Shown here: piece after piece, positions 25,494 through 34,336 of the stretch
Layout: each line of letters starts with the position of its first letter
Numbering within the stretch: the stretch's first letter is position 1
Assembly (NCBI GenBank): GCA_028818385.1
Contig: JAPPNY010000127.1
Coordinates: 1-48,679, forward strand
Length of the DNA: 48,679 nucleotides
From: Spirochaetaceae bacterium
Lineage (GTDB): Bacteria > Spirochaetota > Spirochaetia > SZUA-6 > Bin103
Direction: 5' to 3'
Notes under the pieces: generated by a model
Told to the model about the DNA's origin: nothing
Seen by the model: the letters and a program-made list of their open reading frames with translations, nothing else
Databases searched by the model: none
Made by a program: the position numbers and the translations under genes

Positions 25494-25841
25494 CTATGCG
25501 GTGGTCTTTTCGAGCACTTCCAGGAGGCGATACCGGTAACGCGAGGCGTCGGCGGGCGGCTCCTGGCCGGGATAGGCGTCGGACCGCTCGATGCGGAGGC
25601 GGTAGTGGTAGCCCTCCTGGTAGTCGAAGCCCTCGATCCTCTCGTAGAAGAGATACCCATCCACGACCATGCATTTTCTGGGTGCCAGCCCGACGCAGTC
25701 CTCAAGCTTGGGCCCAACGGTAATTTCGAGGATCTCTACGGTACCGGAATGCACGCGGCATCCGACGAGTGCCATCACGATCACCAAGCCGACGAGGACG
25801 ATCGGGACATACACTCGCGACCGGCTGGTGTAGGAATGCAT
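25494..25841 (-). CDS. DUF4377-like lipoprotein
   Basis: A 115-residue predicted lipoprotein. A hydrophobic segment (VYVPIVLVGLVIVMA) ends in the lipobox LVGC, giving a lipidated cysteine near residue 28. The mature part contains two further cysteines and a pattern GFDYQEGYHYRLRIER ... YRYRLLEVLEK that fits DUF4377, a short domain in bacterial envelope lipoproteins of unknown function. ATG 25841 is chosen because it puts the signal segment at the right depth; the frame opens at 25871. It lies between two copies of the Rieske-gene tail. Confidence 0.7.
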   Translation of the reverse strand: MHSYTSRSRVYVPIVLVGLVIVMALVGCRVHSGTVEILEITVGPKLEDCVGLAPRKCMVVDGYLFYERIEGFDYQEGYHYRLRIERSDAYPGQEPPADASRYRYRLLEVLEKTTA

Positions 25842-25884
25842 ACCTGACGCTTGAAGTCTGACACACCGCACGCGCCGAGTGGAG

Positions 25885-26840
<956 letters not shown>

Positions 26841-26844
<4 letters not shown>

Positions 26845-28292
26845 GCCGCCGCCGCCGGCAGGATGCCGCTGGGGCGGATCGACGCCAGCGGCTCCGGGCG
26901 CAGCCCGTTCCCGGCCAGGATGGCGTTGGCGGCGGCGATCCCGGAGGCGGCCGCACGCTCCATGAGCGCGCTCGGCTGCTCGATGCGGACGAAGTCGCCG
27001 GCCAGGTAGATGCCGGCGTGCGGGGTCTCCACCCCCGGGCGGCCGGCGCGCGAACCGGGTGCAAAGGCCGGGCAGTCGTCCCGCAGCAGGTACACCTCAT
27101 CCAGCGGCCGGGCGTCGCGGGTCTCCGGATACAGTTGGTGCAGGCCGCGCAGCATCGCCGTGCGCAGCTCCTGTTCGGTGGTCCCGTCCGGCACGGCGTA
27201 GGCGTGCAGCTCGACCACCGAGCCGCCGTGCTCGTCGGCCCAGGCGCGGCTCTCGTCCTCGAACAGGTGGAACAGGGAGATGTTGTCCAGCAGCGGGAAG
27301 CCGGCCGTGCCGGCGAACGGCGCGCGCTCGGCGGCGATGGGGCGGTCCAGCCACAGGCGCCACACGGCGAACGGCAGGGTGGTCTCCAGGGCGCGCACGC
27401 GCGCCGCCCAGTCACCGCGGTCGAACGGCGTGGCGGGCAGCAGCCGCTTCAGCCCCGCCACGTCCAGGGCCAGCACCACGGCGTCGGCCGCCACCGGATC
27501 GGCTTCCCCGGCCGTCTCGATCGCCCAGGAGCCGGCGTCGCGCCGGATGCCGCGGACCTGGGTATCGGTGCGGACGGTAGCGCCGCGCTCCTCGACGTAG
27601 CGCCGCATCGGCTCCCAGATCCCGGTGGAGAACGGCTGCCGGGCCACGTCGAACGGCAAACCTTCCGGATTCCCGGTGAAGTAGAAGTGGAACATCATCA
27701 GCAGCTCGGCGGCGGACATGCCGCCCTCCGGATTGAAGAACGAATGCGCGAACACGTCGAACAGCAGGTGCCGGGCGTCGGGAGGAAAGCGCAGCGAGTC
27801 CAGGTATTCGGTGGCGGAGCGGCGGTCGTGGCGCTCGTAGGTGCGCTCGGCGTCGAACGCCAGCATCGACAGCGCGGAGCGCAGCCGCACGCGGCGCAGC
27901 GCCGCCAGGGTCAGCGACGGCGTGCGCCACGTGAGGGAGACGATGTTCCACGGCGCGCGCTTGGGCAGGCGGGCGAACGACTGCTGCGCTCCGCCGGTGC
28001 CCAGGACGGGATAGTCGTCCAGCGGTTGCAGCAGGTCGAGGTCGGGCGAGATGCGCCGCAGCAGCGCGCGCAGGTTGTAGTACTGGCGGAAGAACGCGTG
28101 AAAGCCGCGGTCCATCTGCACCGTCTCGCCGGTAGCCAGCCGTACCGGGAACGCCCCGGCACGTCCGCCCAGGCCCGTCTCGCGCTCCAGCACGGTGACT
28201 CGGATGCCGCGCTCGGCCAGCACGACGGCCGCCGCCATGCCGGCGATGCCGCCGCCCACCACCGCGACGCGCGGCGCTTCGCGGCCGGTCAC
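26841..28292 (-). CDS. CrtU/CruE-like carotenoid desaturase-methyl-shift enzyme
   Basis: A 483-residue FAD protein of the CrtI/CrtU superfamily. It has the dinucleotide motif VAVVGGGIAGMAAA, then RGFHAFFRQYYNLRALL, a stretch I associate with the CrtU/CruE branch that converts beta-ionone to aromatic rings rather than with phytoene desaturases. The late segment GIYLAGDFVRIEQPSALMERA completes the FAD site. The start is GTG 28292, overlapping the methyltransferase stop in a GTGA junction; the longer frame to 28520 is a shadow. The assignment to aryl-carotenoid synthesis is inference from motif plus neighbours (lycopene cyclase, Rieske). Another CrtI-like isomerase or desaturase role remains possible. 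Confidence 0.7.
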
Positions 28293-29023
28293 CGATCGTC
28301 CTCCGGGCGCCGGGCCAGGAACGAGTGGACGATACCCCGCTGCCAGCCGCCGGCAGGCAAGGTCCGCACGTCGGCGAACCCGGCGTGGCGCAGGCGCCGC
28401 TTGAAGCCGTCGACGCTGTCGAACGCCAGGACGCTGTCGCGCAGATAGCGGAACAGCCCGTCGTCGCCGGTCACCACGCGTGCGGCGGGAATGATGATCA
28501 GCGCCGTTACCGCCTTCCACACGGCGGTGTGGAACGGCGAGCCGGTCACGGAGTATTCATGGAAGCAGACCGGCGCGCCCGGGGCCAGCAGCTCGCGCAC
28601 CCGCCGCAGGCAGGCGTCGGCGTCGGGCACGTTGCGGATCCCGTAGGCCATCAGAATGCCGTCGAACGGGCCGTCGATGCCGGCGGCGGCCGGATCCATG
28701 GCATCGCCGTAGACGAACTCGACGCCCGCGAGCTGCGGACGGGCGCGCGCCACCTGCAGCATCTCGGCCGCGGCGTCCAGGCCGCACAGCGTGGCCCGCG
28801 GGTAGACGGCGCGCAGCGCCAGGGTCGACTGTCCGGTGCCGCAGCAGAGGTCCATGATGCGGGCTTCGCCGGCCAGCTCCAGCCGTTCCGCGCTCCGGCG
28901 CAGGTGCCGGCGGTAGCCGGGGTTGAGTCCGACCAGCAGGTCGTAGAAGGCGGCGACGCGGTCGAAGTCGGCGGCGACGCGGCCGCCCGGCTGACCCGGG
29001 GCGCCGCGCGGGTGGTCGGTCAT
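28289..29023 (-). CDS. Class I SAM methyltransferase, UbiE-like, in carotenoid operon
   Basis: A 244-residue methyltransferase. The SAM motif is IMDLCCGTGQST, followed by CGLDAAAEML. The YGIRNVPD segment is a signature of the UbiE/MenG branch that methylates quinones and related ring compounds. A hydrophobic stretch (TALIIIPAARVV) may sit at the membrane. ATG 29023 overlaps the cyclase stop in an ATGA junction. Its position between carotenoid genes suggests a carotenoid or quinone-like acceptor, but the substrate is not determined by sequence. Confidence 0.78.
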   Translation of the reverse strand: MTDHPRGAPGQPGGRVAADFDRVAAFYDLLVGLNPGYRRHLRRSAERLELAGEARIMDLCCGTGQSTLALRAVYPRATLCGLDAAAEMLQVARARPQLAGVEFVYGDAMDPAAAGIDGPFDGILMAYGIRNVPDADACLRRVRELLAPGAPVCFHEYSVTGSPFHTAVWKAVTALIIIPAARVVTGDDGLFRYLRDSVLAFDSVDGFKRRLRHAGFADVRTLPAGGWQRGIVHSFLARRPEDDR

Positions 29024-30198
29024 CCGTTTCCCGATGCGTGCGTGAGGCGGTCGCCTGTCCTGGCCGGGAGCGACAGGCCGGCGGGGGGCCGACCGCCCAG
29101 GATGCGCATCTTGTCGCCGGGGCGCAGCCGCATCGCGTAATAGCGGGCGATCGTGGGCTCGGGGAGCCGATAGAAGCGCTCGAAGATGCCGCGACGCGCC
29201 TCCGGCGGATACCACCGGAACAGCAGCCGGTTGAGCAGGTGGCAGAACCGGGCGCGCCGCCGCCGCTCGTTCGCCGCCGCGGCCACCGCGTCGCGCAGGG
29301 CATCCGCCGGAGTGGTCGCGATCAGCTCGGCCAGCTCGGCGGCCAGCGGCAGGGAGTAGCCGGTGCCGGGGTGAAACCAGGCGCCGCGGTAGCCGCCGGT
29401 CACGACGGAGGAGCCGGCGAAGCGCGATGGGGGATCCGCCGGCGCCTCGGCCATCGGCATCGGCAGCACGCCCCGCTCAGTGCGCTCGACCCGGAGCGTC
29501 TCCCAGCCGTGCTCGCGGAGCCATTCGGCGATCCGCCACCGGCGCTCGTCTTCGTCCAGGTGCGGGCCGTCGGAGAAGGAGGTGTCCTCGACCAGGGCGC
29601 GGGTGGGCGTGAGGGGCAGAACGTACATGAACCGGTACCCGTCGCGCTGGGCGACCGTGGCGTCCATCACGATCGGCCGGGTCAGGCCGTGCCCGTGCCG
29701 AAGGGTAAGCTCCTCGCCGTAGAACTTCTGCCAGCCGCACGGGTCGGCCGCGCGGCCGGCGCCGCGCGCGTCGACCACGGTCCGCGCGGCAAGCGTCCGG
29801 CCGTCCGCCAGCCGTAGGGTACCGGCGCCGTCCACCTCGGCGGGCATCTGCTCGCACGCCATCGTCCCGGCGCGCTTCTCCAGCATGCGCAGAACCTCCG
29901 AACGCAGCCGTTCGCTCGAGATCATCGAGTACGGCGTATCGAGCACCCGCCGGTAGCCGGGGAAGCGCACTTCGTAGGAGCTCCACCGGTATGCCACGAA
30001 CGGGTCGACGTGGCGCCGCATGGCCGGCGACAGGTCCCCGGCATGGAAGCACCAGGTGTGGTTGCCGCCGATCCGCTCCCGCTCGGCCAGCGCGACGGCG
30101 CCGACAGAGCCCGATCCGCACACGGCGGCGACGATCAGCCCGCTCTGCAGGCCGCCGCCGCACAGTGCCAGGTCCACGTCCGTCACGCCCGCAGCCAT
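29020..30198 (-). CDS. crtY: Lycopene cyclase, CrtY type
   Basis: A 392-residue flavoprotein close in length to bacterial CrtY. It opens with the dinucleotide-binding strand LALCGGGLQSGLIVAA, followed by the cyclase-specific GGNHTWCFH. The central QKFYGEELTL segment and the EDTSF block are active-site regions of the family, and the end (GDKMRILGGRPP) is also CrtY-like. It cyclises lycopene ends to beta-ionone rings at the membrane. It is the first gene of a four-gene coupled operon; a leaderless-type promoter ends 8 nt before ATG 30198. Phytoene synthase and desaturase are not in the window. Confidence 0.85.
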   Translation of the reverse strand: MAAGVTDVDLALCGGGLQSGLIVAAVCGSGSVGAVALAERERIGGNHTWCFHAGDLSPAMRRHVDPFVAYRWSSYEVRFPGYRRVLDTPYSMISSERLRSEVLRMLEKRAGTMACEQMPAEVDGAGTLRLADGRTLAARTVVDARGAGRAADPCGWQKFYGEELTLRHGHGLTRPIVMDATVAQRDGYRFMYVLPLTPTRALVEDTSFSDGPHLDEDERRWRIAEWLREHGWETLRVERTERGVLPMPMAEAPADPPSRFAGSSVVTGGYRGAWFHPGTGYSLPLAAELAELIATTPADALRDAVAAAANERRRRARFCHLLNRLLFRWYPPEARRGIFERFYRLPEPTIARYYAMRLRPGDKMRILGGRPPAGLSLPARTGDRLTHASGNG

Positions 30199-30206
30199 GC
30201 ACGCCG

Positions 30207-30235
30207 AGCATCGTCTGTCGCGGGCAGTCCGGCAA
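30207..30235 (-). promoter_or_regulatory. Candidate promoter of the carotenoid operon
   Basis: On the minus strand TTGCCG (30235-30230), 17 nt, GATGCT (30212-30207), then 8 nt to ATG 30198. The -35 hexamer is the same as that of the RraA-like gene. Confidence 0.4.
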
Positions 30236-30267
30236 GCGCGGCCTGCTCGATCCGGTTCCGGGACCGT

Positions 30268-30296
30268 TTGAACAAATCCGGGCCGGCCGGCACCAT
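30268..30296 (+). promoter_or_regulatory. Candidate promoter of the dipeptidase gene
   Basis: TTGAAC (30268-30273), 17 nt, CACCAT (30291-30296), then 6 nt to ATG 30303. The -10 is weak, but the spacing repeats the leaderless pattern seen elsewhere here. Confidence 0.35.
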
Positions 30297-30302
30297 CGCC
30301 GC

Positions 30303-31316
30303 ATGGATCCGCTGGAGCTGCACCGCGACGCGCTGGTCATCGACAGCCACAACGATTCGGTCGTCGCCAGCGTGTCGAGCGGCAGCGGGCTCGGCGGCGC
30401 GCCGACGCGCCATGCCGGGGGCGGCACCATCGCCCAGCTCAGGGGGGCGCTCCACGGGCCTCCGGAAGGGGCTCGCATCCAGCTCGACCTCCAGCGCATG
30501 CGCGACGGCGGCATCGACGCGGCGTTCTTCGCCGTCTGCGTCACGAAGGCATGGAACAACCACGCCGCCTATGCTCTGGACGGTTTCGGCATCCTGATGG
30601 CGGAGATGGCCGAGGATGACGGCTTCCGGATCGCGCGCACCGCCGCGGACCTCACACAGGCGAAGGAGGACGGGGCGATCGCGGCGATCCTGGCGTTGGA
30701 GGACTCCAACGGGTTGGAGAGGAGCCTCAACATCCTCGCCGCCCTGTACGCACTGGGCCTGCGGTCCGTGGGTATCACGCACAACCCCGTATCCTGGGCG
30801 GCCGCCGGCGCGCACGAGCCCGCGTCCGGCGGGCTGACCAGCTACGGTGTCGCGCTCGTGCACGAGCTGAACCGGCTCGGGATCCTGGTCGACGTGTCGC
30901 ACCTGAACGACGCGGGGTTCTGGGACGTGGTCGCGGAGACCGATCAACCGCTGATCGCCTCGCACAGCAACTGCCGCGCCCTGTGCAGCCAGCCGCGCAA
31001 CCTGGACGACCGGCAGATCGAGGCGGTGGCCGCCACCGGCGGAGTGGTGGCGATCACCTTCGTGCCGAAGTTCGTCTCGGACACGGAGCCCGACCTGGAG
31101 CGCCTGCTCGACCACGTCGATCACGCGATCGAGGTGGCGGGACCGGAGCACGTCGGGCTTGGCTCTGACTTCGACGGCGGCGGCACCGTGATCCCGCACG
31201 CGGGGGAGTACCTTCGCCTGACCGCCGGCCTGGCCGCCCGCGGACACGACGAGCAGGTGATCCGCGCCGTGCTCGGCCTGAACTACCTGCGGGTGTTCCG
31301 CGCGGTGTGCGGGTAG
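30303..31316 (+). CDS. Membrane-dipeptidase family (M19) zinc peptidase
   Basis: A 337-residue M19 metallopeptidase. The first metal pair comes from LVIDSHND, the bridging glutamate from ALEDSNG, the second site from IASHSNCRALC, and the final active-site aspartate from LGSDFDGGG. These are the landmarks of renal dipeptidase-like enzymes, which hydrolyse dipeptides and tolerate D-amino acids. No signal peptide is seen, so it is probably cytoplasmic. The frame opens at 29991, but that part is antisense to crtY; ATG 30303 gives the standard N terminus. Its last codons are 27 nt before the AAA ATPase start. Confidence 0.9.
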   Translation: MDPLELHRDALVIDSHNDSVVASVSSGSGLGGAPTRHAGGGTIAQLRGALHGPPEGARIQLDLQRMRDGGIDAAFFAVCVTKAWNNHAAYALDGFGILMAEMAEDDGFRIARTAADLTQAKEDGAIAAILALEDSNGLERSLNILAALYALGLRSVGITHNPVSWAAAGAHEPASGGLTSYGVALVHELNRLGILVDVSHLNDAGFWDVVAETDQPLIASHSNCRALCSQPRNLDDRQIEAVAATGGVVAITFVPKFVSDTEPDLERLLDHVDHAIEVAGPEHVGLGSDFDGGGTVIPHAGEYLRLTAGLAARGHDEQVIRAVLGLNYLRVFRAVCG

Positions 31317-31342
31317 GCGCCGGCTCGAGGCGAGGGTCCAAC

Positions 31343-32548
31343 GTGTCCATTCCAATTCTGAGCAGCCTGGCCGTCCGGCGGTTCCGGAGTTTCCCGCAAG
31401 ACGTGGTGAAGTTCGCCAATCCGACGTTCCTGGTAGGTCAGAACGGATCCGGCAAGAGCAATTTCGTCGATGTCTTCGCCTTCCTGGCCGAAGCGATGGC
31501 CGCTCCGCTGCAGACGGTGTTCGACCGTCGTGGAGGATTCGCCGCGGTCGGCAATCGCAGCTCGGCACGAGGCCGTCCATCGAATCTCGGGTTGAAGGCG
31601 ACGTTACGCAATCTGAGCGGAGAGGCGAACCACGGCCAATACGCTTTCGAGTTGCGCGCGCTCAAGAACTACGGATTCGAAGTGGTGCGCGAGCAATGCG
31701 TCATCACCAAAGTGGATGGGTCGCGCAACTGGTTTGATCGCGAAGGCTCCGCGTTTCGCAGCGACGCGGAGTCGCTGGAACCGGCTGCAGAGACGAATGC
31801 GCTGGCTCTACCGTTGATCGGCGGCGACGTGCGATTTCGACCGGTCCTTCGCTTTCTGGCGAACATGCAGACGTGTCGGATCGAGCCGGCGGTGCTTCGG
31901 GAGATGCAGGAGCGCGATGGAGGAGCACGCCTGCGGGCGGATGGGGGCAATACGGCGAGCGTGCTGCGCGAAATAAGGCGCGAGTCGCCGCAAGGCTGGA
32001 GCAGGATCATCGAGCTCTTGAACAGCATCGTTCCGGGTACGATCGATGTAAAGCCAAAGAGACACGGTAATAAGCTTACACTGGAATTCGCTCAAGACTG
32101 GCAGAAGTCGGAGCCGGTACGGTTCGAGTCCTTCAGCATGTCCGACGGCACCCTGCGAGCGTTGGGGTTGCTTACGGCAGTGTTCCAAACGCCTCCTCCT
32201 TCCGTCCTGGTGATCGAGGAGCCGGAGGCGACGATCCATCCTGGGGCGATGGGAGCGATCCTCGACGTCATGCGACATGCGGGCCGCTTCATGCAGGTGG
32301 TCGTGACGACCCACAGCCCGGACGTGCTCGATGCCGACTGGATCGCGGATCAGCATCTTCGGGTCGTGAGCTGGGAAAGGGGAGCATCACGGGTGACACC
32401 GGTGTCCGAAGCGGTACGCGCCGCGGTGCGCGATCACCTCATCGGCGCCGGTGAACTGCTGCGCTCCAACGCCCTCACCTCCGAGGAGCTGTTCGAACCT
32501 CGCCTCGAGCAGGGACAAGGCGAGCTGTTCGCTACTGACCTCCAGTGA
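31343..32548 (+). CDS. AAA/SMC-like ATPase of a split OLD-type pair
   Basis: A 401-residue ABC/SMC-type ATPase. It begins LAVRRFRSFPQD, then Walker A GQNGSGKS (32-39), an ABC-like signature SMSDGTLRALG, Walker B VLVIEEPE and switch TTHSPDVLD. These are the landmarks of the AAA_21/OLD/RecF-like group. The protein ends shortly after the ATPase and lacks the C-terminal TOPRIM of OLD or GajA; the next gene supplies one as a separate protein. I chose GTG 31343 (MSIPILSSLAVRRF); the frame opens at 31307, overlapping the dipeptidase. Base composition is less GC-rich than neighbours. Confidence 0.8.
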   Translation: MSIPILSSLAVRRFRSFPQDVVKFANPTFLVGQNGSGKSNFVDVFAFLAEAMAAPLQTVFDRRGGFAAVGNRSSARGRPSNLGLKATLRNLSGEANHGQYAFELRALKNYGFEVVREQCVITKVDGSRNWFDREGSAFRSDAESLEPAAETNALALPLIGGDVRFRPVLRFLANMQTCRIEPAVLREMQERDGGARLRADGGNTASVLREIRRESPQGWSRIIELLNSIVPGTIDVKPKRHGNKLTLEFAQDWQKSEPVRFESFSMSDGTLRALGLLTAVFQTPPPSVLVIEEPEATIHPGAMGAILDVMRHAGRFMQVVVTTHSPDVLDADWIADQHLRVVSWERGASRVTPVSEAVRAAVRDHLIGAGELLRSNALTSEELFEPRLEQGQGELFATDLQ

Positions 32549-33171
32549 AGATCCAGCCGATCGTGGAAGGCCACGGAGATGTTGAGGCCGTACCCGTACT
32601 GCTGCGTCGGCTGGCCGACGATGCGCAGGCGTGGGAGGTCCGCGTGGGCCGCTCGATCCGGCGCAACCGGAGCCAGTTGGTGGAAGAGGCCGAGTTGCAG
32701 AAAGCGGTCCGGCTGGCGCTCCTGCAGCCTGACTGCTCGGCGATCCTCATCCTTTTCGATGCAGACGATGATTGTCCGGCGGAACTCGCGCCGAGGATCC
32801 GTGGATGGGCCGAGGCGGTCGCCGGGAAGGTGCCATGTGCAGTGGTCCTTGCGAAGCGGGAGTACGAGGCGTGGTTCCTCGCTTCGATCGAAACCCTGCG
32901 AGGGGTGCGCGGCATCAGGAGCGACGCGGCTGTGCATCCAGAACCGGAATCCCCGCGGGACGCGAAGGGGCAGTTGGAGCGGCGTATGGTTTGCGGATCG
33001 AGTTATATCGAGAGAACCGATCAGCCGGCGCTGAGTGCGAGGTTCGCGTTCCCGGAGGCACACCGCCGGTGCCGCTCATTCCGGAAGCTCACATCCGCAT
33101 TCGGCACGTTGGTACGCGCCATGGGGGTGGATCTCTCTCCCTGGCCTCCGGCGGCCTGGGGCGGGAGTTGA
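32545..33171 (+). CDS. DUF4276 TOPRIM-like protein
   Basis: A 208-residue protein. It starts with IVEGHGD (E8, the TOPRIM-type glutamate) and has ILILFDADDD (D72, D74 and following), the expected metal-binding acidic cluster; a later AKREYEAWFLAS helix is typical of DUF4276. TOPRIM domains in this setting nick or cleave nucleic acid. GTG 32545 overlaps the ATPase TGA in a GTGA junction, so the two products are made together and probably form a complex. Its TGA (33169-33171) shares one base with the ATG of the next gene. Confidence 0.8.
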   Translation: MKIQPIVEGHGDVEAVPVLLRRLADDAQAWEVRVGRSIRRNRSQLVEEAELQKAVRLALLQPDCSAILILFDADDDCPAELAPRIRGWAEAVAGKVPCAVVLAKREYEAWFLASIETLRGVRGIRSDAAVHPEPESPRDAKGQLERRMVCGSSYIERTDQPALSARFAFPEAHRRCRSFRKLTSAFGTLVRAMGVDLSPWPPAAWGGS

Positions 33172-34229
33172 TGAGTCAATTCCTGCCGCTGTGGGGGATC
33201 ATCGAGTCCGGCGGCGCCGGGCACTACATCGATCGCGCGGTCGATGCCGGCGTCACCCGCCTGATCGGGCCGAGCGCGCCGGACGTGGTCGAGCTGGCCC
33301 GCAGCCGCGGCCTGGAGGTGCATCCCTACGTGGCCTGCACGCCGATGCCCACGCACGGACAGCGGCCGGTGTCCTACACGTGGTCGCTCAACTACCTGGG
33401 GGTGAATCCGGCGTCTCCGGAAGCGCGCGAGATCCTGGACCGCCACCGGCCGGTTCTGGTCGGCCCCCACCGCGGCGAGCCGAGCATCGGTCCGTTCGCG
33501 GCCGCGCATCCCGAGTACCGGGCCCGGACCTCCGACGGGGTCGACACGCTGGGCTACTGCGATCGTCTGTGCCTCAGCCCCGCGTTTCCCGAGGTGCGCA
33601 CGCGGCAGGCGGCGGAGATCGCCGAGGCGCTGACCGACACCGGCGCCGAAGGGGTGCAGGTGGAGTTCGTCAACGGCATGGAGGACGCCGGCGGGCTGGT
33701 GCCGGCCGGATACGAGGAGCGGACGGTGGACGAGTACCGCCGAGCGTCGGGACGGGACGCCCGCGCTCTGCCCGCGGACGATCCGGAGTGGCTGGCGTTC
33801 CGGGCCGGCTACGTGACCGAGATGCTCCTGGAAGCGCGCGAGCGGGTCAAGGCGATCTCGAAGCAGGCGGTGTTCTCGGCCACCATCATCGCCCGCGAGC
33901 CCGAGTGCTCCCTGCACGGGCTGCACGACTGGGCGTCGTGGGCCGAGCGGGGCGTGCTCGACGAGCTCTACCTGTGGTTCCGGACCGAGAGCGACCCGGA
34001 GGCGGTCGAGCGGCGCGTCGGCCATGCGGCGCGGGTGGTGGCCGGGCGCATCCCGCTCTACGCCGAGCTCTCCTGCTACCACGCGGGAAGCTTCCAGGAA
34101 CCGGATCTGCTGCTGGAGGGAGCGCGGCGCGCGCTGGCGGCCGGCGCGGACGCCGTCGGGGTGTACCGGCACCACGCGGTCGACCAGCTCGACCTGTGGG
34201 ACACGCTGGCCATGATCGGCCGGCTGTAG
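33171..34229 (+). CDS. Putative GHL10-like glycosidase-fold protein
   Basis: A 352-residue protein with an apparent TIM barrel of the hypothetical glycoside hydrolase (GHL10/DUF187-like) type. It has VTRLIGPSAPD and GLEVHPYVACTPMP near the start, a central GAEGVQVEFVNGMED that places an acidic residue on a core strand, and LYAELSCYH later. ATG 33171 overlaps the DUF4276 stop by one base; the longer open frame to 32772 is antisense or out-of-frame coding. A catabolic role in sugar or glycan breakdown fits the solute-binding protein downstream, but substrate and activity are unproven. Confidence 0.65.
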   Translation: MSQFLPLWGIIESGGAGHYIDRAVDAGVTRLIGPSAPDVVELARSRGLEVHPYVACTPMPTHGQRPVSYTWSLNYLGVNPASPEAREILDRHRPVLVGPHRGEPSIGPFAAAHPEYRARTSDGVDTLGYCDRLCLSPAFPEVRTRQAAEIAEALTDTGAEGVQVEFVNGMEDAGGLVPAGYEERTVDEYRRASGRDARALPADDPEWLAFRAGYVTEMLLEARERVKAISKQAVFSATIIAREPECSLHGLHDWASWAERGVLDELYLWFRTESDPEAVERRVGHAARVVAGRIPLYAELSCYHAGSFQEPDLLLEGARRALAAGADAVGVYRHHAVDQLDLWDTLAMIGRL

Positions 34230-34251
34230 GCTTCCGCAGCCGTCCCAAGGC

Positions 34252-34280
34252 GTGACGGCGCGTTGTCGCGCGCCTATAAT
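34252..34280 (+). promoter_or_regulatory. Promoter of the solute-binding protein gene
   Basis: GTGACG (34252-34257), 17 nt, and a consensus TATAAT (34275-34280). The transcript should start near 34287, giving a leader of about 50 nt with GAGGAG just before ATG 34337. This is the strongest promoter match in the window. Confidence 0.6.
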
Positions 34281-34336
34281 CCGCTCGATGTGCCGAGCCG
34301 GCCGTCCGGCCGGACAATTCCGCACGAGGAGCGACG

